Shown here: piece after piece, positions 26,440-35,257 of the stretch
How the letters are laid out: every line of letters starts with the position of its first letter
How positions within the stretch are numbered: position 1 is the stretch's first letter
Origin: Vicinamibacteria bacterium
Lineage (GTDB): Bacteria > Acidobacteriota > Vicinamibacteria > Fen-336 > JAGNNV01
Assembly: GCA_019694155.1 (NCBI GenBank)
Contig: JAIBCN010000113.1
Span: 1 to 64,000, forward strand
DNA: 64,000 bases
Direction of reading: 5' to 3'
The notes under the pieces: model-generated
Told to the model about the DNA's origin: nothing
Databases searched by the model: none
Seen by the model: only the letters and a program-made list of their open reading frames with translations
Position numbers and translations under genes: made by a program

Positions 26440-27081
26440 CTACCGCGCGATGAGGCCGAGCAGGTGGTCGACCGACGGCGCGAGCTCGCCCGCGATCCCG
26501 AAAACCCACAGCGCGGTCACCGCTCCCGTGAAGACATCCATCGTGTAGTGCGCGCGCAGGACGAGAACGGCGGTCACTTCGATCAGGGCGATGACGAGGC
26601 CGAGGGCGACTGCGGGCGGCCCGCCGAGACGGCCGAGTTCCAGGCATCCATAGACCGCGATCGCGGTGTGGCCGGAGAAGAAGAGATCGGTCGCGGTGCC
26701 GTAGGTCACGAACAACGAGGGGAAGCCGGGGTCGCGCCAGATCATGTTCTCCGGCGAGGGCAGCGCGCACAGGCCCTGACAGACCTGGCGCAGAACGAAC
26801 ACGATCAGCATTCCGAGGAAGGGCCTCACGCTCGATCCGAAGAGGGACAGGCCGATGATGAAGAGGCCGAGCATGTCGATGAGCAGCGAAGAGAAGATGA
26901 GAAGCCGGTCCGCCCAGCGTTTGTTGTCGAGCAGGAACCGATGAATCGGGGCGGTCACATCGAGGAGGCGGTCGCCGATGCGGCCATCGGGAAAGGCGCG
27001 GCGCCCGATGAGCGCCTGGCTCCAGAACCACAGGCCGAGCGTGATGGCGACGAGAGCGGCGCGCAGAACCCAAAGGGGCAT
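26440..27081 (-). CDS. Sphingomyelin-synthase-like (PAP2_C type) membrane protein
   Basis: 213 residues, about six TM helices. Catalytic triad motifs of the SMS/LPP family are present: LRQVCQGLCALPSP, then FFSGHTA, then RAHYTMDVFTG (His and Asp). The order and spacing fit phosphatidyl-headgroup transferases such as sphingomyelin or ethanolamine-phosphoceramide synthases better than plain PAP2 phosphatases; the true reaction is unknown. The ATG at 27081 is one nucleotide after the stop of the acyltransferase gene, so they are coupled. Confidence 0.8.
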   Translation of the reverse strand: MPLWVLRAALVAITLGLWFWSQALIGRRAFPDGRIGDRLLDVTAPIHRFLLDNKRWADRLLIFSSLLIDMLGLFIIGLSLFGSSVRPFLGMLIVFVLRQVCQGLCALPSPENMIWRDPGFPSLFVTYGTATDLFFSGHTAIAVYGCLELGRLGGPPAVALGLVIALIEVTAVLVLRAHYTMDVFTGAVTALWVFGIAGELAPSVDHLLGLIAR

Positions 27082-27082
27082 C

Positions 27083-28444
27083 TCAGGAAACCTCGGGGGC
27101 GAGTTTCGCAAGATCCGCGAGTTCATCGACGAGGGCCCGTCGCTTTTCCCGGAAGCGCCGCAGCAGGTCGGGCTGCCGCCTCTCGCGAACGAAGGCCCGG
27201 CACTCGCGAGTCACGCCCTCGATGCGCTCGCGCCAGGCAAGGGCCAGGAAACCGAGCGGGAAGAGGCCGAGGGCGAAGAGGAACGCGGCCCCGGGCCCGG
27301 CGAGGCGGGACACCAGGAGGCCTTCGAGGACCCAGAGGATGGGGAAGAACAAGAAGCCCGCGGCCAGCTTGTCCGTCGCCTCTTCCTCCTCGTCCCGCAG
27401 GATGCGCTTCACCACGGCGCCCGTGAGCTTGTAGGGGAGAACGTGCATCACGATGCCGAGGATAGCGAGAGGCGTGGAGAGGGAGAGGGCGATCCCCTGA
27501 CGCCAGACGATTCCCGCGAAGGACCCTCGCAGCCGGCCCGTCGAGAGCTGCGCCGGGTCGATACCGGCGGCTTCGAGTTCTCCCGCGAAAAGAGCGAGAC
27601 GATCGCGGATGTCGTGCACCTTCTCCGGGTAGCGCTCTTTGAGCCATCGGTATGTGCGCAGCGTGTTCTGCAGCCAGGCCACGCGTTCGCGTTCGTCATT
27701 GGGGGCTTCGCCCTTCGCGGCGGTCCAGATCTCTTCAACAAAGGAAAGAAGGCCGAGGGTCGTCCGGTCGCCCGCTTCGACGATGAGTCCGCGGATGGCC
27801 TCGGCCAGACGATCGGTCAGAAGGCGCGCGGCGGCCTCGGGCTCGCTGCGGGCGAGTTCCACGCAGTCCCTGGTGACGAGGGGCTCGCCCACGAGGACGA
27901 GAGCGCGGCCTTCGCGGAAGGTCCCCGGGTCGCGAAAGACGAGGCCCACAGGGAGGAGGACCACGGGCTCCGGCAGCGGTCCCTGAGCCTCGGCCGCGAG
28001 AAGCATGCGCGCGGCGCCCGTGCGGAGTTCGAGGAGCACGGGCTCAGGCTGCGTGCGCCCTTCGGGGAAGAGCATGATCGAACCCCCGGCGCGAAGAGTG
28101 GCCGTGGTCTCGGCGAAAAGAGCGGCGTTGCGCGCGGGATCGTTCCCCGCCTCCTGGCGGCGGTGCACGGGCAGGCCACCCATCGCGCGCAGGAAGGGCC
28201 CGATCAGCGGATTGCGGAAGAGCGGGGCATTCGCGAGGGTTCGCAGCCGGCGCGGGACAACCGCCACGAGGAGCATGGCGTCCACGAGGGAGTTGTGGTG
28301 GTTCGCGGCCACCACGAGAGGGGCCGAGGCGGGAATGTGCTCGGCCCCGCTCACGTCGAGGCGCTCGTAGAAGAGGCGCAGGAGGAACCGCGACAAAGCG
28401 GCGACCAGCCGATAACCGGCGGGCGTGGCTTCGCCGCGGCTCAC
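27083..28444 (-). CDS. PlsC-like 1-acylglycerol-3-phosphate acyltransferase family protein
   Basis: 453 residues. The acyltransferase domain (about 25-240) has NHHNSLVDA (the NHx4D catalytic block) and FPEGRTQ. The C-terminal half adds two to three TM helices, beyond a minimal PlsC (about 240 residues). Starts at GTG 28444, 4 nt after the stop of the S10 peptidase gene. With the coupled sphingomyelin-synthase-like gene it suggests a lipid-remodelling pair. Acyl and acceptor substrates unknown. Confidence 0.88.
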   Translation of the reverse strand: MSRGEATPAGYRLVAALSRFLLRLFYERLDVSGAEHIPASAPLVVAANHHNSLVDAMLLVAVVPRRLRTLANAPLFRNPLIGPFLRAMGGLPVHRRQEAGNDPARNAALFAETTATLRAGGSIMLFPEGRTQPEPVLLELRTGAARMLLAAEAQGPLPEPVVLLPVGLVFRDPGTFREGRALVLVGEPLVTRDCVELARSEPEAAARLLTDRLAEAIRGLIVEAGDRTTLGLLSFVEEIWTAAKGEAPNDERERVAWLQNTLRTYRWLKERYPEKVHDIRDRLALFAGELEAAGIDPAQLSTGRLRGSFAGIVWRQGIALSLSTPLAILGIVMHVLPYKLTGAVVKRILRDEEEEATDKLAAGFLFFPILWVLEGLLVSRLAGPGAAFLFALGLFPLGFLALAWRERIEGVTRECRAFVRERRQPDLLRRFREKRRALVDELADLAKLAPEVS

Positions 28445-28448
28445 GAAA

Positions 28449-30011
28449 CTACTTGCCGCCCTGCGTTCGCTTCACGAAGGCCGCGATGTCGCCATGGACG
28501 GCCTTCAGCATGTTCGGGCGGGTGTACATCATGTGGCCGCCCTCGTAGTAGGTGAGGCTGATCCGGTCCGCGTAGGTCTTCTCGTAGCCCACGTGGTCGA
28601 AGGTGTACTCCGTGCCCGCGAAGGGTGTGGCCATGTCGTAGTAGCCGTTCACCACCATGACGTGGAGGTACGGGTTCCGCGCCATCGCGGTGCGGAGGTT
28701 GTCGACGAGGTTCAGATAGCGGCCTTCTTCATATTGCCAGGGCCGCACGTTGGCGGAGGTGGGATAGGGAAGCTCGCTCTCCCACTTGAGTTCGTTCTTC
28801 GCATAGTCGAGGAAGATGGCGCTGTAGGCCCCCTGGAGCGCGGTGTTCGAAGGATCGAACTCCTGGTTCTCGCCCGCGGCATCGCGGTCGAGCCCGGTGT
28901 AGCGGCCGTCGAGGCGCCCGACCATCAGGCGCTTGTCCCTCAGCAGCTCCTTGCGGAAGCGGCCGGGGCTCACCCGCAGGTTCGCCTCTTCGACGAAGGC
29001 CGGCGAGAGCCCGGTGAACCTCGCGACCTTCGCAGCCATGTCCTTGCGCTCCGCCGCGGTGAGCCGGCTCCCCTTGATGAGCGCGGTCATGTACTCACCC
29101 CACACGAACTTGCGCGACTCGTCGAGGAGCTTCTTCAATTCCTGCCCCTGGAGCTCGGGGCCGAGGCGCTTGTGGTACCAGGCGTCGGCGGTGTACGTGG
29201 GCAGGAAGCTCGCGTAGTTGAGCTCGTTCCCGGGCGCCTCGGAGAGAGTCGAGAAGTCGATGACGGAGGAGACGAGGACGATGCCGTTGAGTTCGATGCC
29301 ATGCCGCGCCTGCAGGTCGGCGCCCACACCCACGGAGCGCACCGTGCCGTAGCTCTCGCCCATGAGGTACTTGGGCGACGCCATCCGGTTGAACTTCATC
29401 AGGTACTGGCGGATGAAGTCGGAGAAGGCCTCGATGTCCTGGCGGACGCCGTGGAAGTTCTTGCCGTCCTCGCCTTCGACCATGCGCGACCAGCCGGTGC
29501 TCACCGCGTCGATGATGACGACATCCGACACGTCGAGGATCGAGTCCTCGTTGTCGACGAGCTCGTAGGGAGGCGCCGGCTGAAACCCGTCATCGCCCAT
29601 CTGGACGCGCTTCGGGCCGAACAGGCCCATGTGGACGAAGACCGAGGCCGAGCCCGGACCTCCGTTGTAGGCGAAGGCGATGGGACGCGAGCCGGGAGGG
29701 ACGCCGTCCTTCGTGTAGGCGACGAAGAAGACGTTCGCGCGCGGTTTGCCCGCGGCGCTCTTCAGAACCAGGGTGCCCGCGGTCGCGGTGTAGGCGACGG
29801 TCTGGCCGGAGAACTTTCCGGTGTGCTGAGTCTGCTTGTAGTTGTCGGCCGCGGGTGCGGGGGGACGCGCATCCGCGTTGCGCGCGGGAGCCTCCGCCGC
29901 GGGGCTGGGCGCCGGGCCCTGGCCGGGCAGCGTCCCTCGGCCGGGCTGAGCCCGGGCGGCGGCGGTCAGTGAGACAAGGAGCAGGGCGACGAGAAGACGC
30001 GATTCACGCAT
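28449..30011 (-). CDS. Secreted S10 serine carboxypeptidase-like protein
   Basis: 520 residues with a signal peptide and a Pro/Ala-rich linker. GGPGSAS oxyanion segment, nucleophile in GESYGT, Asp in GYYDMATPF and His in GGHMMY form the S10 triad. A typical exported carboxypeptidase of this phylum. First in a run with the acyltransferase and sphingomyelin-synthase-like genes (gaps of 4 and 1 nt), although the functional link is unclear. A GAGGA site precedes the ATG. Confidence 0.92.
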   Translation of the reverse strand: MRESRLLVALLLVSLTAAARAQPGRGTLPGQGPAPSPAAEAPARNADARPPAPAADNYKQTQHTGKFSGQTVAYTATAGTLVLKSAAGKPRANVFFVAYTKDGVPPGSRPIAFAYNGGPGSASVFVHMGLFGPKRVQMGDDGFQPAPPYELVDNEDSILDVSDVVIIDAVSTGWSRMVEGEDGKNFHGVRQDIEAFSDFIRQYLMKFNRMASPKYLMGESYGTVRSVGVGADLQARHGIELNGIVLVSSVIDFSTLSEAPGNELNYASFLPTYTADAWYHKRLGPELQGQELKKLLDESRKFVWGEYMTALIKGSRLTAAERKDMAAKVARFTGLSPAFVEEANLRVSPGRFRKELLRDKRLMVGRLDGRYTGLDRDAAGENQEFDPSNTALQGAYSAIFLDYAKNELKWESELPYPTSANVRPWQYEEGRYLNLVDNLRTAMARNPYLHVMVVNGYYDMATPFAGTEYTFDHVGYEKTYADRISLTYYEGGHMMYTRPNMLKAVHGDIAAFVKRTQGGK

Positions 30012-30050
30012 GTTGGGGAAATCCTCGGAGAGTTAGGGACGGGGACGGTA

Positions 30051-30506
30051 TCAGGGTTTTCGCGGACGCTGCTTCGGGGAGACCGCTTTGATGATCATCC
30101 GCCTTTTGGCCCGCGGATCGATCGCCTTGGCGGCCTGGGCTTTCGCGCGGTCCATCAGGTCGCGCACACGAGGGTCGTCCAGGAGAAGCGGCGCGGAGAG
30201 CCGGATGTGTCGAACGACATTGCCGCTGCCCTGGAGGAGGCCCTCCGAGTCGTCGAGCCCGGCGCCCTGCAGAAAGAACAGGTTCACCCACTTTGGATAG
30301 ATGGCGAGGGAGAACAGGGCGTCGGAAGCGCGATCGGTGGCGCCGAAGCCGATCACCAGCGCGTTGTAGTTGTCGTAGACGAGCTCGACCGCGCCGGGCA
30401 GGCGCTTGCGCAGGCGGAGCAGGGCGCCGCGGACCAGGGCTTTGATCTTCGGATCGAACCGCGAGAGAAAGATGTCCCACTGTTTCGCGGGAGAAAGACC
30501 CTTCAT
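30051..30506 (-). CDS. DUF1801 domain protein
   Basis: 151 residues. The DUF1801 core spans about 15-110: LVYDNYNALVIGFGATD, ALFSLAIYPKWVNLFF and a basic C-terminus. Small cytoplasmic proteins of this fold (YdhG-like) have no settled function and often accompany SRPBCC or ArsR genes, as here, where it is divergent from the ArsR-led operon with 92 nt between starts. Confidence 0.82.
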   Translation of the reverse strand: MKGLSPAKQWDIFLSRFDPKIKALVRGALLRLRKRLPGAVELVYDNYNALVIGFGATDRASDALFSLAIYPKWVNLFFLQGAGLDDSEGLLQGSGNVVRHIRLSAPLLLDDPRVRDLMDRAKAQAAKAIDPRAKRRMIIKAVSPKQRPRKP

Positions 30507-30555
30507 GGAATTGAACTTTCTCAGAGACTCGGGGGAAATTCCGCGAGGAATTCTC

Positions 30556-30605
30556 TTGACGGAGGTTCTTTGTGTGACATAGTCTTTACGTATTGACTAT
30601 GTCAC
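30556..30605 (+). promoter_or_regulatory. ArsR-operon promoter with 11-bp inverted-repeat operator
   Basis: -35 TTGACG (30556-30561). A perfect inverted repeat GTGACATAGTC (30574-30584), N10, GACTATGTCAC (30595-30605) covers the likely -10 (CATAGT, 30578-30583) and the ATG at 30599. Binding of the encoded ArsR protein would block both promoter and start codon. No Shine-Dalgarno. Confidence 0.65.
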
Positions 30606-30955
30606 ATGAAGATCTCGATCACGTCTGGAGGGCGCTTGCCAACCCGCATCGGCGCCGCATCCTGGACGTGCTGCGCGACAAACCGTGCACCACGGGCGAT
30701 CTCGCGGACGCGCTAGGCGAGAACCGTTTCCTGGTCATGCAGCACCTGAATCTCCTGCGCGAAGCTGACCTCGTCACGGTGGAGGTGGACGGCCGCAGGC
30801 GCATCAATCACCTCAATCCCGTGCCCATCCAGCACATCTACGAGCGCTGGGTGGGGAAATATCAGGGCGACTGGGCCGCGGCTCTGGTCGGCCTCAAGCG
30901 AACGGTCGAAGAAAAGTCCGCGAAGAATGAAGCGAGGCGCCTGAAGCGCGCCTGA
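30599..30955 (+). CDS. ArsR family transcriptional regulator
   Basis: 118 residues. wHTH: WRALANPHRRRILDVLRDKPCTTGDLADALGENRFLVMQHLNLLREADLVTVEVDGRRRI. The recognition helix departs from the usual S-x-x-S-x-H-L (here NRFLVMQHL). No metal-binding cysteines beyond one near the wing, so a non-metal type. The ATG at 30599 lies within the operator arm, and a TTG two codons earlier is possible. First gene of a five-gene operon. Confidence 0.9.
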   Translation: MSHEDLDHVWRALANPHRRRILDVLRDKPCTTGDLADALGENRFLVMQHLNLLREADLVTVEVDGRRRINHLNPVPIQHIYERWVGKYQGDWAAALVGLKRTVEEKSAKNEARRLKRA

Positions 30956-30970
30956 ATAGGAAAGACTCCC

Positions 30971-31489
30971 ATGGAAGAACGCCAGGTTCACGTCGTCGAG
31001 ATCAAAGCGCCGGTCGAGGACGTCTGGGCCGAGATCACGAAGCTCAAGCAGATACAGAAGCCGATGTTCGGCACCGTGCTGGAGTCGGACTTCAAGCCGG
31101 GCTCCCGCATGATGTATCGGAGCGAGGACGGCAAGCGCGTCTTCATCATCGGGGAGGTCCACGAGTTCCTGCCTCCGAAGCGCTTCGTCCACACCTTCCG
31201 CTTCACCAACCTGCCCGAGACCCCGACCCTTGTCGAATGGACGCTCGAGGACAAGGGCGGCGTCACCCGCGTCACCGTGGTGCATTCGAAGTTCGTCGAT
31301 CAGAAGAAGACCGCCGACTCCGTGCGGACCAGCTGGGTGGACATCCTCGCGAATATCAAGGCGGTGGTCGAGACCGGCGACGTGCCTTTCAAGACGCGTC
31401 TCATGCTCAAGATGATGGGCGCCTTCATGTTCATGCTGCCCAAGGAAACGCTTCGCCAGAACGTGCCCGAGCTCAAGGGGAAGAACTGA
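30971..31489 (+). CDS. SRPBCC family protein
   Basis: 172 residues. Begins VHVVEIKAPVEDVWAEIT, as in START/Bet v 1-like domains, with FKPGSRMMYRSEDGKR and a strand PTLVEWTLEDKGGVTRVTV. The last 40 residues are helical and methionine-rich. Ligand unknown. 15 nt after the ArsR gene, with GGAAAG upstream; its TGA overlaps the ATG of the next gene by 1 nt (TGATG). Confidence 0.88.
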   Translation: MEERQVHVVEIKAPVEDVWAEITKLKQIQKPMFGTVLESDFKPGSRMMYRSEDGKRVFIIGEVHEFLPPKRFVHTFRFTNLPETPTLVEWTLEDKGGVTRVTVVHSKFVDQKKTADSVRTSWVDILANIKAVVETGDVPFKTRLMLKMMGAFMFMLPKETLRQNVPELKGKN

Positions 31490-31953
31490 TGCGCGCGGCG
31501 TTCCTCGTGCTCTGTCTTTGCGCCGCGCCTCCGGCGCTCGCCCAGGAGGCGAAGCCTTCGCCCGCGCCCTACGATGCCGATCTCGCCCAGCGCCTCGGCG
31601 CGGATCAACGAGGGATGAAGAGCTACGTGCTCGTTCTCCTCAAGACCGGGCCGAAGGCCGACCTTCCAAAGGGGGAAAGCGACCGGCTGTTCGCGGGCCA
31701 CATGGCCAACATCGGGCGCCTCGCCGCGGACGGCAAGCTCGTGGTGGCCGGCCCCATGGTGAAGAACGACCGCCATTACGAAGGCGTCTTCGTCTTCAAC
31801 GTGAAGACGGTGAAGGACGCGGAGGCGCTGCTCGCGACCGATCCCGCGGTGGCCGCGGGCGCTCTCGCCTTCGAGGCCTACGGCTGGTACGCGAGCGCCG
31901 CTCTGATGGAAGTGGTTCCCATCCACGCCCGGATCGACAAGACCGGCCGCTGA
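31489..31953 (+). CDS. Exported YciI-like protein
   Basis: 154 residues. A signal peptide (about 1-19) is unusual for YciI proteins, which are normally cytoplasmic. The YciI-like ferredoxin-fold part (about 43-140) shows VLVLLKTGPKADL, HMANIGRLAADGKLVVAGP and FVFNVKTVKDAEALLATDPAV. Translationally coupled to the SRPBCC gene. Function unknown. Confidence 0.8.
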   Translation: MRAAFLVLCLCAAPPALAQEAKPSPAPYDADLAQRLGADQRGMKSYVLVLLKTGPKADLPKGESDRLFAGHMANIGRLAADGKLVVAGPMVKNDRHYEGVFVFNVKTVKDAEALLATDPAVAAGALAFEAYGWYASAALMEVVPIHARIDKTGR

Positions 31954-31981
31954 ACCCAACGACCCTATTCAGGAGAAGACC

Positions 31982-32500
31982 ATGATCAAGAAGACCCTAT
32001 CGTTCGTATTCATCGCGGCTCTGGCCCTCGCGCCCGCCGGGCTGCGCGCGCAGACCACGGACGGCAAGGCCGCCTTCCAGAAGCTCAAGGGCCTCGCCGG
32101 AACGTGGACGGGGCCCATCGGAAGCGCCACGGGGCCCAAGGGCCGGATCACCTACGAGGTGATCTCCGGCGGCAGCGTGGTGATGGAGGTGCTCTTCCCC
32201 GGCGAACCCCATGAGATGCGAACCCTGTATCACCTCGACAAGGGCGACCTCGTCATGACCCACTACTGCTCGGGCGGAAACCAGCCGCACATGCGCCTGT
32301 CCCCCACCGCCTCGACACCCGACAAGCTGGTGTTCGACTTCGACGGCGGGACGAACCTCGACGTCGCCAAGGACAGCTTCATCCACAACGGTGAGATCCG
32401 CTTCCTCGCCGATGGCCGGGTGGAGGCGAGCTGGACGTTCTGGGCGAACGGGAAGGCGGCAGGCGCCAACCACTTCTTCGCGCTCACCCGGGAGAAGTAG
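31982..32500 (+). CDS. Exported DUF1579-like/lipocalin-like protein
   Basis: 172 residues with a signal peptide (about 1-23) and AGGAGAAG before the ATG. The mature part starts with LKGLAGTWTGPI, the opening of DUF1579/THAP4-like beta barrels, and shows a series of amphipathic strands (YHLDKGDLVMTHY, FDFDGGTNL, WTFWANGKA). Ligand binding is plausible but unproven. Fourth gene in the ArsR operon. Confidence 0.7.
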   Translation: MIKKTLSFVFIAALALAPAGLRAQTTDGKAAFQKLKGLAGTWTGPIGSATGPKGRITYEVISGGSVVMEVLFPGEPHEMRTLYHLDKGDLVMTHYCSGGNQPHMRLSPTASTPDKLVFDFDGGTNLDVAKDSFIHNGEIRFLADGRVEASWTFWANGKAAGANHFFALTREK

Positions 32501-32502
32501 CC

Positions 32503-33060
32503 ATGGGCAAAGTCGAAGACGCCACGGCCACGATGATCGCGAACCTCGAGGCGAAGACCGGAAAGCCGCTCGCCGCGTGGGTGAAACTGGTCGAGGCCTC
32601 GAAGTTCTCGAAGCACAGCGAGAGGGTGTCGTTCCTCAAGTCGAAGCATGGGCTGGGCCACGGCTACGCGAACCTCGTCGCGCATTCGGTGGCGGGCGGC
32701 GGCACACTCACCCGCGGCGATGACCCGGTGGGCGAGCAGTTCACAGGGCCCAAGGCGCCCTTGCGGCCCATCTACGATGCGATCATCACCGCCGCCCGGA
32801 AGTTCGGGGAGGACGTCGAAGTTTCCCCCAAGAAGGCGAACGTGAGCCTCCGCCGCAACAAGCAGTTCGCCCTGCTGCAACCCTCCACGGCCACCCGTTT
32901 CGACGTGGGGATCAATCTCAAAGGAACGCCGCCGTCGGGGCGGCTGGAGGCTTCCGGGAGCTTCAGTTCGATGGTGAGCCATCGGGTTCGGCTGGAGTCC
33001 GTCAAGGATGTCGACAAGGAACTCCTGGGCTGGCTGAAGCAGGCCTACGATCAGGCCTGA
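32503..33060 (+). CDS. DUF4287 / DUF5655 domain protein
   Basis: 185 residues. The N-terminal 60 residues (MIANLEAKTGKPLAAWVKLV, LKSKHGLGHGYANLVAH) match DUF4287. The C-terminal half (YDAIITAARKFGEDVEVSPKKANVSLRRNKQFALLQP, then VGINLKG) matches DUF5655. Function unknown. Begins 2 nt after the previous stop; fifth and last gene of the ArsR operon. Confidence 0.83.
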   Translation: MGKVEDATATMIANLEAKTGKPLAAWVKLVEASKFSKHSERVSFLKSKHGLGHGYANLVAHSVAGGGTLTRGDDPVGEQFTGPKAPLRPIYDAIITAARKFGEDVEVSPKKANVSLRRNKQFALLQPSTATRFDVGINLKGTPPSGRLEASGSFSSMVSHRVRLESVKDVDKELLGWLKQAYDQA

Positions 33061-33132
33061 TTCGCATCGCCCGATGCGTGAAGCGGGATTCACGGAGTGG
33101 CGCCGTCCGCGCATCTCCGAGATACTGTCTCC

Positions 33133-33930
33133 ATGCGGTTGCGTGCGATCGGGGGTCTGCTGCTGAGGGCGTCCCTTGACCTGCTTCCCTCGGCCCTGCG
33201 CGAGTTCCTCACCGCGCGCCTGCTGGCGCGGAGCCCGGATGAGCAGCTCCTCCGCCTCGGGATCATGACCCTGCGGGGTCAGCTCACGCACCTGCGCGAC
33301 AACGGATTCGCACCCGCGACGATCGTGGACATCGGGGCTTATGTGGGCGACTGGAGCCGAATCGCGGCCGGGGTCTTCCCGAAGTCAGCTTTCGTACTCA
33401 TCGACGCGAACCCCCTCACCCGAACCAAGCTGGAGTTCGCCGCCCGCGAACTCGGACACGGCAGCCGCTTCGAAATCGCGCTCCTCGGCGCAGCCGCGGG
33501 CACGGCGGATTTCCATCAGGCAGACACGGGGGCGTCCGTGCTGAAGGAGCTGACCACCTTCCCAGCCGCCCCCACCGTGCGCCTGGCGGTGCGCAGGCTC
33601 GACGATGTCCTCGGCCGCCCTCCGGAGGGCCCTCTCCTCCTCAAGCTCGACGTTCAGGGTTACGAACTGGAGGTGCTGCGGGGCGGCCCCGAAAGCCTCG
33701 CCGCGGCCGAGGTGGTGATCATGGAAACCTCTCTCCTGCCCTACAACGAGGGGGCGCCTTTGTTCGGGCAGGTGGTCGCTTTCATGACGGCCGGGGGATT
33801 TGCCGTCTACGACTTCTTCGGAGGAAGCCGCCGCCACTCCGACCAGGCCCTGTTCCAGACCGACGTGGTCTTCGTGCGGAACGCGAGCGCCCTTCGCCGC
33901 CCCGCGCGGTTCTGGCCGGACGAGCCGTAG
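33133..33930 (+). CDS. FkbM family methyltransferase
   Basis: 265 residues. SAM motif VDIGAYVGDWS, acidic LIDANPL, and the FkbM signature LLKLDVQGYELEVLRGG followed by VIMETSLLPY. FkbM enzymes O-methylate sugars or polyketides. The ATG at 33133 is chosen over a GTG 12 codons upstream; a TACTGT box only 4 nt before it resembles the leaderless pattern. Faces a GT17 gene tail to tail, so both may act on surface glycans (inference). Confidence 0.88.
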   Translation: MRLRAIGGLLLRASLDLLPSALREFLTARLLARSPDEQLLRLGIMTLRGQLTHLRDNGFAPATIVDIGAYVGDWSRIAAGVFPKSAFVLIDANPLTRTKLEFAARELGHGSRFEIALLGAAAGTADFHQADTGASVLKELTTFPAAPTVRLAVRRLDDVLGRPPEGPLLLKLDVQGYELEVLRGGPESLAAAEVVIMETSLLPYNEGAPLFGQVVAFMTAGGFAVYDFFGGSRRHSDQALFQTDVVFVRNASALRRPARFWPDEP

Positions 33931-33946
33931 AGGCCGTCCTTCGTCC

Positions 33947-35095
33947 TCAGTAAACGGGCGACCAGAAGTGCGAGTACCGGTCCCGGTTCAGTCTGGCCGC
34001 TTCGGGAATCAGACCCTCCGGATCCCGCTCGGGGTCATACGGCTGGGCCGGCCGCGTGAACCAATGGCCGCGGCGCATCATGGTCCGCACTTCATCGAAC
34101 TCGTTGCGCACGAAGGGCACGAGCGGCGGCCACCACTCGGCATGCATGGCGAACTTGGCGACGAGCCCCAGAGGCCGCAGGAACGAGGTCAGATGCGCGC
34201 CGCCCCGGCAGCCCAGCACCCCGCCCGGAATGGAGCGGAATCCGCCGGGGTGGTGGTCGAGAAAGGCAAGGTGCTCGCGCTTGATCACGAACACGAAGTT
34301 CGTGGCTTCATCGTCCCGCAGCCGGAAGTGATAGCGGAACGCGGGCGCGCGCAGGCGCACCGGCCCCGGGGGCTCGAACTGCTTCACCAGGTGCACGAAG
34401 TTCCGCGCGGGTATCTCATCGACATCCGAAGAGATGATGACCGCATCCTCTTCGAACGGAATCTCCCGCAGCCGCCGCCACATCGATTCCCGTGAGGGCG
34501 TCTCCCCCGCGATCCCTCCGATCCTCCGCACCCTGTCGGGAAACGCCGCGTCAACGGGGGCGGGATCGATCAGGACGTGCTCGATCTTGCCGCGAAAGCG
34601 CTCGAAGCGGCCCCGGTTCCGCTCGAACAGGAGCGGCTTCCTGATGCCGCAGAACGACCGCTCACACTCAACGACCACGAATCGATCGACCACCGCATGA
34701 AGCTCCGCCATCCGCAGTTCGAGAACATCCAGCTCCATCCCCAGCGGCACGATGTCATAAACCGGGGCCGGCCGCGGCCGCTTCGCCCACCCCAGCGCCT
34801 CGAAGCCAGTGGGCAGGCGAGGCTCACCGAGCTCCAGCGAGAGGGGGGCCCTGGGTTCGGCCTCGATCGCTTCCAGCACCCGTGGGTCGAACACGATCGC
34901 CTCGACCTCGTCGAAGGAAGGCTCGTTGCTCGAGATCGTGAAGGCGGCCGCCGAACGCACGTTCTCGCGCTTGAACTCGTCCGCGGGCCCCAGGCGGCGC
35001 AGGCGCCGCCATGCCGCCGCGGTCAGCCGATTCGCCCAGTACCGCCAGGCCGGGAGCGGCCTGATCGCGAAAACCTCCGGCTGGTGCCCCCTCAT
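33947..35095 (-). CDS. GT17 family glycosyltransferase
   Basis: 382 residues, no signal peptide. The GT17 core begins at VYDIVPLGMELDVLELRMAE, followed by VDRFVVVECERSF and the DXD-like motif SDVDEIP. GT17 includes beta-1,4-N-acetylglucosaminyltransferases; bacterial acceptors are unknown. The N-terminal 110 residues are a lineage-specific extension. A TAGACT box 9 nt before the ATG, without a Shine-Dalgarno, suggests a leaderless message. Confidence 0.87.
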   Translation of the reverse strand: MRGHQPEVFAIRPLPAWRYWANRLTAAAWRRLRRLGPADEFKRENVRSAAAFTISSNEPSFDEVEAIVFDPRVLEAIEAEPRAPLSLELGEPRLPTGFEALGWAKRPRPAPVYDIVPLGMELDVLELRMAELHAVVDRFVVVECERSFCGIRKPLLFERNRGRFERFRGKIEHVLIDPAPVDAAFPDRVRRIGGIAGETPSRESMWRRLREIPFEEDAVIISSDVDEIPARNFVHLVKQFEPPGPVRLRAPAFRYHFRLRDDEATNFVFVIKREHLAFLDHHPGGFRSIPGGVLGCRGGAHLTSFLRPLGLVAKFAMHAEWWPPLVPFVRNEFDEVRTMMRRGHWFTRPAQPYDPERDPEGLIPEAARLNRDRYSHFWSPVY

Positions 35096-35104
35096 GCACG
35101 GGGA

Positions 35105-35110
35105 AGTCTA
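35105..35110 (-). promoter_or_regulatory. Putative -10 box of leaderless GT17 gene
   Basis: TAGACT on the minus strand, 9 nt upstream of the ATG at 35095. Confidence 0.35.
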
Positions 35111-35257
35111 TCTGCGGCCATCGATCCTAAAAGTCGCCGCCATCGTCACGCTTCTGGGCGATTTCTCGCCGTAGTCCGTCGCGGTGGCCTCGACGAGATA
35201 GTCGCCGGCCTCCCACTTGACGAGTGGAGCGGCGCGCCGGATCTTGGTGTCGGCCAT
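35108..35257 (-). pseudogene. Small ORF, possible C-terminal remnant of a larger protein
   Basis: 49 codons: LVKWEAGDYLVEATATDYG then SVTMAATFRI looks like the last two strands of an Ig- or beta-sandwich domain. Stands alone, with no upstream coding sequence in frame, so a decayed fragment is likely. Parent family not recognised. Confidence 0.25.

Noticed and set aside
26978..28555. Plus-strand 525-codon frame
   Set aside because: Antisense to the acyltransferase gene.
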